From Nocardia arthritidis NBRC 100137 (GTDB lineage: Bacteria > Actinomycetota > Actinomycetes > Mycobacteriales > Mycobacteriaceae): a stretch of 64,000 nt of DNA. The notes beneath the pieces were generated by a model that saw only the letters and a list, made by a program, of their open reading frames with translations, was not told the origin of the DNA and made no database searches. The position numbers were made by a program, and so were the translations under genes. Each line of letters opens with the position of its first letter. Within the stretch, counting starts at the first letter, position 1. This document shows positions 1 through 7,529 of this stretch, in pieces. The DNA is taken from positions 44,962 to 108,961 of the forward strand of contig NZ_BDBB01000030.1 of the NCBI RefSeq assembly GCF_001612765.1. The letters are read 5' to 3'.

Positions 1-129
1 GACGGCGAACCAGGCCACGACATTGCCGGGCAGCTCGATCGGAACGATCGGTCCACTCCGCCGGATCCTATCGAAGGTATCGAAAACCAACTCGCCAGCG
101 GTAGGCAGCTGAGCGACGGGCTCGGTCAT
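1..129 (-). CDS. Cytochrome P450, N-terminal part (runs off the window)
   Basis: The first 43 codons of a gene read leftward and leave the window. The peptide begins MTEPVAQLPTAGE and continues through FDRIRRSGPIVPIELP to NVVAWFAV. This is the usual N-terminal pattern of actinobacterial cytochrome P450s: a short tail, helix A, then the 'GP(V/I)xPVxLP ... xAW' strand before the first substrate-recognition region. The heme-binding Cys and the I-helix are outside the window. The ATG at 129 is preceded by GGGAGA; an in-frame ATG at 141 is less well placed. Substrate cannot be told. Confidence is moderate because only about a tenth of the protein is visible. Confidence 0.65.
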   Translation of the reverse strand, partial: MTEPVAQLPTAGELVFDTFDRIRRSGPIVPIELPGNVVAWFAV

Positions 130-300
130 GATGTCTCCCATGGTGCGTTCGGTCACACGGATACGGCCGACGTGTGCCCGCCCAGTGTCGGCCGCAGCGA
201 CGCACCGAACCACCGGATCTGGGAATCGCTGCCTCACAACGAAAGTGCGACGCAGAAGAACGAATATGGGAGCGAGATGTGCCACGACGTCGATACCACG

Positions 301-339
301 AAGGGCGCTGCGGCGGATCATCTCCGCCGCAGCGCCCTT
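301..339 (-). terminator. Perfect 17-bp inverted repeat, probable terminator
   Basis: Arms at 301-317 and 323-339 pair perfectly around a 5-nt loop. It lies downstream of the leftward beta-lactamase-like gene. The element is nearly the same as the hairpin at 6075-6113 and belongs to a duplicated segment. It lacks a clear T run on the minus strand, so it may terminate less well than its copy. Confidence 0.6.
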
Positions 340-412
340 CCCGATTTTAGTCAGCAGGTCAATCGCTGATTGTCAGGGCAGCACCTGCGGTATGACATCG
401 GGCGCGATCTGG
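301..412 (-). repeat. Duplicated gene end plus terminator (copy 1 of 2)
   Basis: About 110 bp here closely matches 6073-6187, with scattered mismatches. The copy contains the hairpin, a spacer and the last dozen codons of the exported protein encoded at 6148-6807: the minus strand here reads APDVIPQVLP then stop at 373, as in the intact gene. Upstream of about position 412 the similarity ends and no exported-protein sequence continues. This is therefore a detached 3' fragment of a paralogous gene. Confidence 0.8.
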
Positions 413-571
413 TGTCGGCAGTTGGACTGCTCGGCGTGTGGCGCCCTCATCACGAGCCGCGAGCCGGGGCGTCCGATGGACTTGCGGCCGAGCAGCAATA
501 CCACCGGCTGTCCGAGGATGTCGCGCGTGAAATCGACCCTTCTCTGCGCCGATTCGGCGATGGTGGAAGAG

Positions 572-1771
572 TTATCGGATCGCCTCGAGCACACCGGTTG
601 TGAGTTCTTGGAAGCCGAACGGCGCTGCTGGGGGCGGTTTCGGGCCCAGCCGGACGGCCACCACGTTTTCTTCAGGCACCACGGCGACGATTTGGTTGTT
701 GAAACCCAATGCCCAGAATGTGTCGCGCGGAGCGGACGGAACCAGCGGTCCCGTACGGGTTTGCCGATCGCCTCGACCGGTGACGGCGAGCGCGGGTGAT
801 GCTACGACTCCCTCGGCATTCACCCACCACAGGCGCCCGTAGCCTCGGTTGTGGTCGGTGCTCGGCGTAACCGAGGCCCGTATATAGTCGGCGTCCACGA
901 TCTGCATGCCCTTCCAATTCCCATTGTTAAGCATGAAGACTCCGAGGCGAGCAAGGTCGAGGCAGGTCGTGTTCAGGCCCATGAACGTCATCGCTCCGCC
1001 CGAGAGATCCCGGCCGAGTCGGGAAGCGTCCATCCCGAGTGGGCCGAAGATGTGCTGCTGCGCGTAGTCGGATGGATGCACCCCGGTTGCTGTCTGTATG
1101 ACCTTCGCAAGCACCTGCACCGCCGAGTTGTTGTATATCCACTCGGTCCCTGGCGCGGCGTCTTGGCCGAGGCCGATCGCGAACGCCGACTTGTCCGCCG
1201 CCCTTGCTGCCATCTCCCCGTAGTCGATTGCAGCATCCCATTGCCGACCCGATGTGTTGGTGAGGAGATGTTCTATCGTCACCCCCGCCGAGGGCGTATC
1301 ACGCCACTGCGGTATGTAGTCGGCAACTCTGTCGGACAAAGACAACTCCGCACGCCTCACCGCGACACCGACCAGAAGCCCGGTCAACGACTTGGTCACC
1401 GAGAACGCTTCTCGAGGATGCATATCCGGACCCGGCCCGTGCTCATCGACCACGATCTTGCCATCGCGCACAACCGCCAGACACGACGAGCCGGCTGCCG
1501 CCGCCTCGGAAACGAGGGTAGACAACACCACAGGGTCGAAACCTGCGTCGGTGGGGTTCACCCGCTCCCATCCCGAACCAGGGAAGACCGCTTCGGCATC
1601 CGTTGCCTCCGGAGAAACATCAGATGATGTGGGAGGCGCGGAGCAGGCCGCCGCAACGAAGGCGGCGAAAGCCGCGGCGACCACACGCCGCCACCGCGCC
1701 GATGACGACCGGCCGGTTGACTCGGCCGGCGGGCTACCTATCTGGAGAAGCCGGTATCGCACGAAATCCAT
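572..1771 (-). CDS. Serine hydrolase of the beta-lactamase / class C esterase family, probable lipoprotein
   Basis: A 399-aa protein with a twin-Arg-containing N-terminus, a short hydrophobic stretch (about residues 30-42) and a lipobox-like AAAC (Cys43), so it is probably exported and lipid-anchored. The fold is that of class C beta-lactamases and EstB-type esterases. The SxxK motif is S124-V-T-K127 and the second motif is Y213-N-N215, within 'EHLLTNTSGR ... YNNSAVQVL' typical of the family. Members act on ester or amide substrates; real beta-lactamase activity is uncommon among such generic members. It stands alone on the minus strand, ending 0.2 kb before the terminator repeat. The start is the longest reading; no strong ribosome binding site decides it. 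Confidence 0.85.
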   Translation of the reverse strand: MDFVRYRLLQIGSPPAESTGRSSSARWRRVVAAAFAAFVAAACSAPPTSSDVSPEATDAEAVFPGSGWERVNPTDAGFDPVVLSTLVSEAAAAGSSCLAVVRDGKIVVDEHGPGPDMHPREAFSVTKSLTGLLVGVAVRRAELSLSDRVADYIPQWRDTPSAGVTIEHLLTNTSGRQWDAAIDYGEMAARAADKSAFAIGLGQDAAPGTEWIYNNSAVQVLAKVIQTATGVHPSDYAQQHIFGPLGMDASRLGRDLSGGAMTFMGLNTTCLDLARLGVFMLNNGNWKGMQIVDADYIRASVTPSTDHNRGYGRLWWVNAEGVVASPALAVTGRGDRQTRTGPLVPSAPRDTFWALGFNNQIVAVVPEENVVAVRLGPKPPPAAPFGFQELTTGVLEAIR

Positions 1772-1909
1772 GGCTCAGTTCTCGATCCTTCGTTTCATCT
1801 GTCCGACGCACGTGACAACTCCAATCAACGGCGGGCCAGGGGCGCATGAGCCTCGCTCTTACGCACGAGGCTGCCTGGGCTGGCCCGCGACCAGGCCCGC
1901 CCTTGATAG

Positions 1910-1932
1910 TATAGACAAGGTACTTGCCTATA
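1910..1932. promoter_or_regulatory. 23-bp inverted-repeat operator, copy 1
   Basis: Arms TATAGACAAG and CTTGCCTATA flank 3 nt, with a single mismatch between the arms. The right arm overlaps a possible -10 (TATACG), so a bound repressor would block transcription of the secreted-protein gene starting at 1979. The same element occurs at 5610-5632. Size and symmetry suit a TetR- or MarR-type regulator; which one binds is unknown. Confidence 0.65.
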
Positions 1933-1978
1933 CGATAGGAAAATGTGCCGATGTGTCGATCTACAAGGGAGAGTTGTC

Positions 1979-3220
1979 TTGAAAATACTAAAGCGCCTTG
2001 CTGACATCTGGGTCGAAAGCGTGTCGCCGAGTCGGCGCCCTGGTGTACGGTCGGCGGTTTTGGTGGCGCTCCTGGGATGCGCGACGGCCGTACCGGCTGC
2101 GATGGGGCCTGCCCCCGCTCCTGCCGCTCCCGACAGTAGTGCCGCGGATAACCTTGCATGCGGCTGGAGCCCGCGGATCGGTGCAGGCACGGTCAACGCC
2201 GCCTTCCCGGACACATTCGCAAACTATTGGACGACTATCCTGCCGGCGATTCCTGGGGCGAGCCTGACCATCCGTGGCGCCTTTCCCCATGCGCGGTACA
2301 TGTCGTTTACGGCTTACTCCAAGAGAGAGGTAGTTGCAGCGCTCAATGATCAGGTCATCACCGCGGATGGCGGCAGCGTCAACCCGTTTGGCAGCGGCGC
2401 CGATCGCGATGCCTCGGCGCGCGAGTACACCGTTCGCGTCGTAGTGGGCGCCCCGCCTCCGCAGCCGGAGGCCAACACCCTCTACTTGGGTGAGGTCACG
2501 GGCATTGTCCCCGTCGCCTACCGGGTCTACCGGCCTGACGCGGGGCTCGATTCCACGGGCGGCACCGGACTGCCCCGCCTCGCCTTCGCTCTGCCCGATG
2601 GTGTGGAGCACGAACTGTCCGACTGTACCGCTGAGAACACGATCCACGACCCACACGCTCTGTATCCGCCCGGACCGGTTCGACTGCCCGCCCGAAGGAC
2701 ATCACCGCACGAATCGGACTGGAAACCGGCCGCAGGCGGCGGCTACTACCCCAACCCGGACAACAAGTACCTGGCCACCCTCCTCCAACCGGGCCGAGTG
2801 GCGGTGATCCGGGGAAAGCTGCCGACCACCCCGGCTACGTACCAGAAGCAGTCGATAATGGGCTCGGGGCAAGTGCGGTACTGGTCGCTGTGCAGCAACA
2901 ACCCCGTCTCGACCGCCGTTGCCGCATGCGTCGTCGACGACGAGACGGCTGTGGATACCGACGGCTTCTACACCATCGTTGTGTCGCCCTCGAACGAGCG
3001 ACCAGCGAACACCACCGGCGGCTGCGGCATCGGATGGCTGCCCAACGACTCCGGATCGGACCTGCTGATCATGCGGAATATGCTGCCTACCAAAGATTTT
3101 CGGCACTCGATACAGAACGCTGATCCCGCGGACCCGAAGTCGAGCATGGGGCCGTATTACCCCGAGATTCGTTACGCGTCCAAGGCCGAAGTAGAGGCCG
3201 CGGGCTGCCCGGCTCGGTAA
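1979..3220 (+). CDS. Secreted protein of unknown function
   Basis: 413 aa when started at the TTG at 1979, which follows AAGGGAGAG by 6 nt; the in-frame ATG at 1943 has no such site but sits at leaderless distance from the operator. The N-terminus has basic residues, a hydrophobic core (AVLVALLGCATAVPAA) and a Pro/Ala region, that is, a signal peptide. The mature part has paired cysteines, the phrase ARYMSFTAYS and a YRVYRPD strand, a pattern seen in secreted actinobacterial proteins without assigned function. No catalytic motif is seen. The gene ends inside the 3' end of the convergent DUF3159 gene (49-bp overlap). It is probably controlled by the operator at 1910-1932. Confidence 0.75.
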   Translation: MKILKRLADIWVESVSPSRRPGVRSAVLVALLGCATAVPAAMGPAPAPAAPDSSAADNLACGWSPRIGAGTVNAAFPDTFANYWTTILPAIPGASLTIRGAFPHARYMSFTAYSKREVVAALNDQVITADGGSVNPFGSGADRDASAREYTVRVVVGAPPPQPEANTLYLGEVTGIVPVAYRVYRPDAGLDSTGGTGLPRLAFALPDGVEHELSDCTAENTIHDPHALYPPGPVRLPARRTSPHESDWKPAAGGGYYPNPDNKYLATLLQPGRVAVIRGKLPTTPATYQKQSIMGSGQVRYWSLCSNNPVSTAVAACVVDDETAVDTDGFYTIVVSPSNERPANTTGGCGIGWLPNDSGSDLLIMRNMLPTKDFRHSIQNADPADPKSSMGPYYPEIRYASKAEVEAAGCPAR

Positions 3221-3948
3221 GCGGCATAGCCGCGGCGCAAAATCCGCAGGTTGACACACACCATGACGGTGAACAGCGGAACTCCTGCGAGTAGGTGCGC
3301 GATCCCGAGAGCGACCACATTGTTCGCGAAGTACAGCGGTATGTGCACCGCCGTCCGTAAGCCGATTATGGCCGCCCAGACGGCGGTGCACTGCCGATAA
3401 GCCCGCAGCAAGTTCCGGTCCTGACGCCAGGCCGTCCCGCCGACCACCGGCCCGACGAGCACACCGACAAGAGGGCGGCGTCCCAGCAGCGAGAGCAGCA
3501 GAAGCACTCCCCATACCATGCCGCGCAGCATGTGCGGCAGATAGAAGTCGACACCGCGGCCCGTCGTGAGGGCCAGCAGCCCCGACAACACTACGAGTGC
3601 GAGTCCGCCGACGGCTTGCCGTTTGGGCTGCCCGAAGATCATCCGAGCTGATACCAGGCCACCACCCCAGATCAATGCCGACCACACCGAAACCGGAACA
3701 TCCTGAGTCACGGCATACGCCACGCCATACAGCAGATGCGGCGACGCCACGTCCAGCAGACCACGTTTACCAGGGACGACATCCGACAGCGACACCTCAG
3801 GCGACGTGATCAGCGCGGCGAATCCGATACGCAGTCGCGCCACGCGGACTGCCCCCGCCGCACGAAGAGCCGCGATCACCATACGACCGGCAGTCTGCGC
3901 GGACCGGGCGCACCGCTGCCAGGCTTCGCTGGCGACCCCGGCGGGCAT
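3172..3948 (-). CDS. DUF3159 family membrane protein
   Basis: 258 aa, with about five to six hydrophobic segments in the second two thirds. The order of conserved features fits DUF3159 of Actinobacteria: the G-P/V-G-KRGLLD entry, a segment ending in ALTTGR, the short FYLPHML loop, LLGRRPLVGVLVGP, a basic loop, then IGLRTAVHIPLYF and a last hydrophobic helix. Function is unknown; members are inner-membrane proteins. The start at 3948 is weakly supported and Met23 (codon at 3882) is an alternative. It ends 49 bp inside the convergent secreted-protein gene. Confidence 0.8.
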   Translation of the reverse strand: MPAGVASEAWQRCARSAQTAGRMVIAALRAAGAVRVARLRIGFAALITSPEVSLSDVVPGKRGLLDVASPHLLYGVAYAVTQDVPVSVWSALIWGGGLVSARMIFGQPKRQAVGGLALVVLSGLLALTTGRGVDFYLPHMLRGMVWGVLLLLSLLGRRPLVGVLVGPVVGGTAWRQDRNLLRAYRQCTAVWAAIIGLRTAVHIPLYFANNVVALGIAHLLAGVPLFTVMVCVNLRILRRGYAAYRAGQPAASTSALDA

Positions 3949-4165
3949 TCACCCGACACACGCGAGCATCGCGATCGACGCCAGCGAGTCGAGGGCGATC
4001 GCACGGCCGCGGTCTGCACTCTGGTGCGCGATTTTGAAGGACTTCCGAGTGAATACTTCGTGAAATGCATGATCGACCATCCATTGGGGGCCTGCGGAGG
4101 AGCGCGGAACGTGCCACTGCGGAGTCGCGATTCATCCTGGCCGCCGCCCGATTATTATGCAAGTA

Positions 4166-4183
4166 ACCTGTCATATCGCAGGT
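4166..4183. promoter_or_regulatory. Inverted repeat ACCTG-N8-CAGGT before the MarR gene
   Basis: The arms lie 16-33 nt before the proposed GTG start of the MarR-family gene, in its likely promoter. Autoregulation by a dimeric MarR protein through such a site is common in the family. The assignment is an inference from position and symmetry. Confidence 0.45.
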
Positions 4184-4198
4184 GGCAGAATACGCAGG

Positions 4199-4645
4199 GT
4201 GAGCGAACCTCCCACCAGCCCTCCCTCGGCCGCGCCACCAGGCTTGGTTTACCGCCTTGCCCGTTTGAACAGCGTGAAACTGTCTGAAGCGTTCGCCGAG
4301 AACGGCATGCCCGATCTACTCCCGCGGCACGCCCTCCAGTTGCTCCCTCTCCTGTTGGGTGGTGGTGTGCGGGCGTCGGATCTGGCGGCCAAGCTCGGAG
4401 TGACGCGGCAAGCCGCCGCGCAGGTCGTTGGGACACTCGAACGCGCAGGCTACCTCACCCGTATCGACGACCCCGGCGACCGCCGCGCCAAGCTGGTCTG
4501 CCTCACGCCACGCGGCCGCATGGCCACCCGCGTACTGCACCGCAGCATGCGAGCACTGGAACGAGACTGGGAGAGCGTTCTCGGCCCAGAGCGGATGGCC
4601 GAACTGCACCGCACCCTGACCATCCTGGTGAACAAACAGGACTGA
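4199..4645 (+). CDS. MarR family transcriptional regulator
   Basis: 148 aa from the GTG at 4199; a longer reading from 4157 would begin inside the promoter palindrome. The winged helix-turn-helix is clear: a recognition part in 'ASDLAAKLGVTRQAAAQVVGTLERAGYL' and the wing 'DDPGDRRAKLVCLTPRGR', the MarR signature, followed by a long C-terminal dimerisation helix. It is a cytoplasmic DNA-binding protein that usually loses DNA on binding a small aromatic ligand. It is divergent from the DUF3159 gene and convergent with the unknown gene at 4684-5268. Its targets may include its own promoter. Confidence 0.88.
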   Translation: MSEPPTSPPSAAPPGLVYRLARLNSVKLSEAFAENGMPDLLPRHALQLLPLLLGGGVRASDLAAKLGVTRQAAAQVVGTLERAGYLTRIDDPGDRRAKLVCLTPRGRMATRVLHRSMRALERDWESVLGPERMAELHRTLTILVNKQD

Positions 4646-4683
4646 ACTGGTCCGGCCTCGCACCGCGATCGATGTGCCGACAC

Positions 4684-5268
4684 CTAGCTGTCGTGCACTC
4701 GAGAACTGTGCCAGTCGATATCACGCGCCACTTCACGTAGCTTATCGGCGGCGCCGCGAACCTCGTCCACCGCAGTTCCGAGGGTCCTGTCTATGGCGTC
4801 GACCAGGTCTGCCTGGGTTTGGAGCGGAATCCTGTTTCCAGCGCCAACGGAAGCGGATTCCAACTTCTCGTTGAGCGACCGAACGGAGTCCTCGATGCGC
4901 CCGAGCGACTGACTGAGGAAGGCCGACATCTCACCTTTCGTATCGCTCACGGCCTCGGAAGAATTGGCGATCAACTCCCTTACGCCCTCCGCCCTTCTGA
5001 CCACATTCAGATATCTGTGGTAGACGAGCGGATGTCCATTGATCTCGTCCAGCCTGTCCAACCGCAACTCGTGCCGCTGCACGAACACTGGCTGGGAGGG
5101 GTTGGCCGGGGTGCCCGGACGCAACAGGTCCGCGAGCCTGTCGATCGTCAACTCGCCCGTACTGATAGCGCATCTCAGGAATTCCGAATATTCGCCGGTC
5201 GGGAGATGCAAAGGCAGCTCAATATCGCGAGTGATGTACCTGGGGAAAGATGTCGCCTCATCAGTCAC
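4684..5268 (-). CDS. Hypothetical protein with C-terminal coiled-coil-like helices
   Basis: 194 aa from the GTG at 5268. I do not recognise the family. The first 100 residues are mixed (ITRDIELPLHLPTGEYSEFL ... STGELTIDRLADLL), while the last 90 form long amphipathic helices (LGRIEDSVRSLNEKLE, DAIDRTLGTAVDEVRGAADKL) that could make a coiled coil or helical bundle. No signal peptide or membrane segment is seen. The start overlaps the stop of the upstream small gene by 8 bp, which favours the GTG over a longer in-frame ATG at 5283 and suggests coupled translation. Confidence 0.6.
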   Translation of the reverse strand: MTDEATSFPRYITRDIELPLHLPTGEYSEFLRCAISTGELTIDRLADLLRPGTPANPSQPVFVQRHELRLDRLDEINGHPLVYHRYLNVVRRAEGVRELIANSSEAVSDTKGEMSAFLSQSLGRIEDSVRSLNEKLESASVGAGNRIPLQTQADLVDAIDRTLGTAVDEVRGAADKLREVARDIDWHSSRVHDS

Positions 5269-5539
5269 GGCCGTCGATCCCATCTGTGCGACGGCGGTCG
5301 TATCCGGTGCTAGCCGGTGTCGATGCCGTCCAGTTCGCCGATTCGCCGCGCCGCGCCATGCCGATGACGTCGATTCGAGTTCCTGGTTCACCGGAGAGCT
5401 TCGCTGAGAACCCACCGATGAGGGTCGCGCCGATGACCGCATGCGTCGCGACTGAGCCCACCGACCGCGCACCGGATCGGCAGGGGCAAACGGCCGTGGC
5501 CGGAGCCGAACAGCCGACAAGGCCCTTGTGCTTACGCAC
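5261..5539 (-). CDS. Small hypothetical protein, possible membrane segment
   Basis: 92 aa from the GTG at 5539, placed 6 nt after AAGGAG; the ATG two codons upstream abuts that site. The protein has a Cys-containing N-terminus, one moderately hydrophobic stretch (SVATHAVIGATLIGGF) and a Ser/Thr/Arg-rich tail. No family is recognised. Support comes from the good ribosome binding site and from the 8-bp overlap with the next gene, which suggests a two-gene operon. Confidence 0.45.
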   Translation of the reverse strand: MRKHKGLVGCSAPATAVCPCRSGARSVGSVATHAVIGATLIGGFSAKLSGEPGTRIDVIGMARRGESANWTASTPASTGYDRRRTDGIDGRD

Positions 5540-5609
5540 AACCATCTCCTTCGTGCTTACACACAGTCATCCTCGTGGGAACGACTGCCGGAATCGCCAT
5601 CTATCGCAG

Positions 5610-5632
5610 TATAGACAAGTATCTTGCCTATA
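5610..5632. promoter_or_regulatory. 23-bp inverted-repeat operator, copy 2
   Basis: The arms are identical to those at 1910-1932 (TATAGACAAG, 3 nt, CTTGCCTATA), again with TATACG at the right edge as a possible -10. An ATG follows 12 nt downstream, much as in copy 1. The downstream frame is only 30 codons long, so this operator may control a broken gene. Confidence 0.65.
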
Positions 5633-5644
5633 CGCTATCCGTCT

Positions 5645-5737
5645 ATGGCATCACCTCCGCCGTCTGTAACGCGGCGCTTGGACCGGCCTCGCCGGCTCGC
5701 CTGCGCTCTGTCCGGCGGTGCGCTTCCATGGGTGTAA
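5645..5737 (+). pseudogene. Short frame after operator copy 2, probable gene remnant
   Basis: A 30-codon frame (MASPPPSVTRRLDRPRR ... ALPWV) starts 12 nt after the operator, a distance suited to leaderless expression. It stops early and nothing recognisable follows in any frame. It may be the start of a lost gene, possibly the regulator that read both operators, but family identity cannot be told from 30 residues. Confidence 0.3.
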
Positions 5738-5852
5738 GACTGTCGAGGATGTGGTAGCACCACGGCGCTGGTCCCGAGTTGTCAATGCCGGAAGCCTGCG
5801 GCAACTTCCGGACGGGTTCGTACGACGGAAGCAAGCTCCGCCGAGTGAATGT

Positions 5853-6038
5853 CTAAATGTCGCACTTGGCGCGAACCAGGCTGTCCGCGGAATTTGGGGG
5901 GCGCTGCACGATCGATCGATATGCGGACGTTTCGATGATCTCGGGGCCGATAGGGGTGTGGGCCGGTTCGATCAGTTTCTCGGTGACCGGAATCTGCAAA
6001 TTACAAGCGTGTGCAGGAAACGTGCTGTACGCGTCTTC
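5853..6038 (-). pseudogene. Possible remnant of a protein-coding gene
   Basis: The minus strand is open for 61 codons and reads like protein (HACNLQIPVTEKLIEP, then HTPIGPEIIETSAYRSIV), ending at a TAG at 5853. It has no ATG or GTG near its beginning and no ribosome binding site. The sequence looks like an internal or 3' part of a gene that lost its front. It could also be chance, as the region is short. The rest of 5738-6074 shows no gene. Confidence 0.25.
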
Positions 6039-6072
6039 TCACCCGAGACGCGGGTGAAGTGGAGTGGTACCA

Positions 6073-6187
6073 AAAAAGGCGCTGCGGCGGATAGTCTCCG
6101 CAGCAGCGCCTTTCGCGCATTCGGCTCAGCAGGTCAATCGCTGACTGTCAGGGCAGCACCTGCGGAATGACATCGGGTGCGACCGTA
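6073..6187 (-). repeat. Duplicated gene end plus terminator (copy 2 of 2)
   Basis: This is the intact copy of the segment also found at 301-412. It covers the terminator, the spacer and the 3' end of the exported protein gene starting at 6807. Confidence 0.8.
6075..6113 (-). terminator. Rho-independent terminator of the exported glycine-zipper gene
   Basis: A GC-rich stem with AAAGGCGCTGC and GCAGCGCCTTT outer arms. On the minus strand it is followed by a T run (complement of the A run at 6072-6077). It lies 35 nt after the stop at 6148. Confidence 0.8.
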
Positions 6188-6807
6188 CCCACGATCGCGC
6201 CGATCACAGCGCCCAGGATGGCGGTGGTCACCACGCCGACCACGGCGCACAGCGCGTAACCGACGACGAAGACCGCCAGGGTCGGAATGCAGGTGATGAG
6301 GGCCGCGACCGCGCCGACGCCCGCGCCCGCGGCCGCGCCGTTCATCACCGGATCCGGGTACTGCGCACCCGGATTGGTCGCGATGTCCTTCAGCTCCGCA
6401 CCCGTCGCCGCCGAGACCTCGGGTGTGGTCACCGACAGCGTGCGGCCGTCTTCGGACACCTTGGCATCCAGCGCGATGGTGGTACCGGACGGCGTGACCA
6501 GCGCGCGCGGAAGCTCGGTAACCGCTGCGCCCGCCTGGTTCACGACCTTGATCGATGCCTCGCCGAGCTGGAACGTGCCTGCGTCCAGCGTGGTGGAGAC
6601 GGTGCGCAGGTCCGGCGCCACCGTGGCGCGGTAGCCGACGTCCGCCGACGTGCCCGACGTAGAAATCGCCTGCGCCAACTGCGCCTGCTGCTCGGCGTAG
6701 TTGGTGGCCGATGCGGCTCCGGCACCGGCGAACGTAGTCGCAACGGCCAGCGGCAGCGCGCCGATGAGCGCCTTACGACCGACCTGAATTGCAGCGCGAT
6801 AGAACAT
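6148..6807 (-). CDS. Exported protein with C-terminal glycine-zipper hydrophobic region
   Basis: 219 aa from the ATG at 6807, 10 nt after GGGGAGGAG. The first 34 residues are a signal peptide with Ala-Ser-Ala cleavage context. A middle domain of about 100 residues is polar and beta-rich. Residues from about 155 on are strongly hydrophobic with many Gly and Ala (AAAGAGVGAVAALIT, AILGAVIGAIVGTV), with two Cys, and the protein ends DVIPQVLP. Glycine-zipper tails insert into or span membranes, so an envelope role is likely, but the function is unknown. Its 3' end and terminator have a detached copy at 301-412. It is monocistronic. Confidence 0.75.
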   Translation of the reverse strand: MFYRAAIQVGRKALIGALPLAVATTFAGAGAASATNYAEQQAQLAQAISTSGTSADVGYRATVAPDLRTVSTTLDAGTFQLGEASIKVVNQAGAAVTELPRALVTPSGTTIALDAKVSEDGRTLSVTTPEVSAATGAELKDIATNPGAQYPDPVMNGAAAGAGVGAVAALITCIPTLAVFVVGYALCAVVGVVTTAILGAVIGAIVGTVAPDVIPQVLP

Positions 6808-7529
6808 TGAATTAATTCTCCTCCCCGACCCCGACACCCCCACGTGGACGAATCGAACGTCGTATCGTGCGATGTGAACGCACTATTGGTAGCGATTGCC
6901 CGGCCATGAAGGCAAGTCTTGTGACATTGCCGACAATGTGGAACCGATTGAGCAGCAGGATATTTCAGTCTGAGATGGCATTCGGCTAACCAAGAGCGAA
7001 TGCTGTTGCCTGCCCAGCCGCGGCATCGGGCAACCGCCAGTCGTCGACGACCACAACCTCGGCCAGCCAAGCGCCCACGCAGCCGAGCAACCATCCGGGA
7101 CGCTGTCCTCGCCTACACCACGCTGCCAGCGGTGCGGTTCCCCGCACGCGGTGTACGCAAGTTCGGTCTCTGCTCGTCTGCCTCCGTGAGAGGCGCACCG
7201 GGGCGAGCTGCCGGGCGTGCACGGCTCCTGGTGAGCTGGGGCGCTCTGCTGAGCGCCGCAGCTGAACCCGAACGAGGGCACGGGCTCCACCCGAGTCCGC
7301 GCCCTCGTTTGCGTTCATTTTCGGATTCGAGACAGGTCAGCGGCGTCGGTGTCCGGGTCGAACGCGAGTACGGTGCGGCGCGGGTCGAACGCGCGCGACG
7401 CATGGCTCGCATTGCGGAGGTTCGCGACAACCTGCTCGTGTTGGCGGATGCCAGATCCAATGAGTGACGGCGGATGTGCGACTGGGGTAGATTCGTCTGA
7501 ATCGTTCGCCGGTAGAGGGGGACAGAGGC
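6808..7529. other. Intergenic region with structured elements, no gene supported
   Basis: This 0.7-kb stretch separates the divergent exported-protein gene and the toxin gene. Long frames are open but Arg/Pro-rich and without a ribosome binding site, as expected by chance in high-GC DNA. It does hold two hairpins close together: GGCGCT/AGCGCC near 7239-7256 and a 15-bp stem at 7273-7307 followed by a T-rich stretch. These could belong to a small RNA read rightward or to a terminator. The toxin promoter must lie near the right end. Confidence 0.4.
7273..7307 (+). terminator. Hairpin followed by T-rich sequence
   Basis: Arms CGAGGGCACGGGCTC and GAGTCCGCGCCCTCG pair with two non-Watson-Crick positions around a 5-nt loop. 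TTTGCGTTCATTTT follows on the plus strand. No gene that would need this terminator was found upstream, which suggests an unannotated short transcript. Confidence 0.45.

Noticed and set aside
128..799. Long rightward frame overlapping the P450 start and the beta-lactamase-like gene
   Set aside because: It is antisense to two supported genes, is Arg/Cys-rich and lacks a ribosome binding site.
7100..7310. Known riboswitch or tRNA in the structured region
   Set aside because: I could not match the conserved core of any class (c-di-AMP, cobalamin, 6C) or a tRNA cloverleaf.
7000..7467. Open rightward frame before the toxin gene, considered as a small WXG100 partner
   Set aside because: Arg/Pro-rich, no W-x-G motif, no ribosome binding site, and it runs through the hairpin at 7273-7307.
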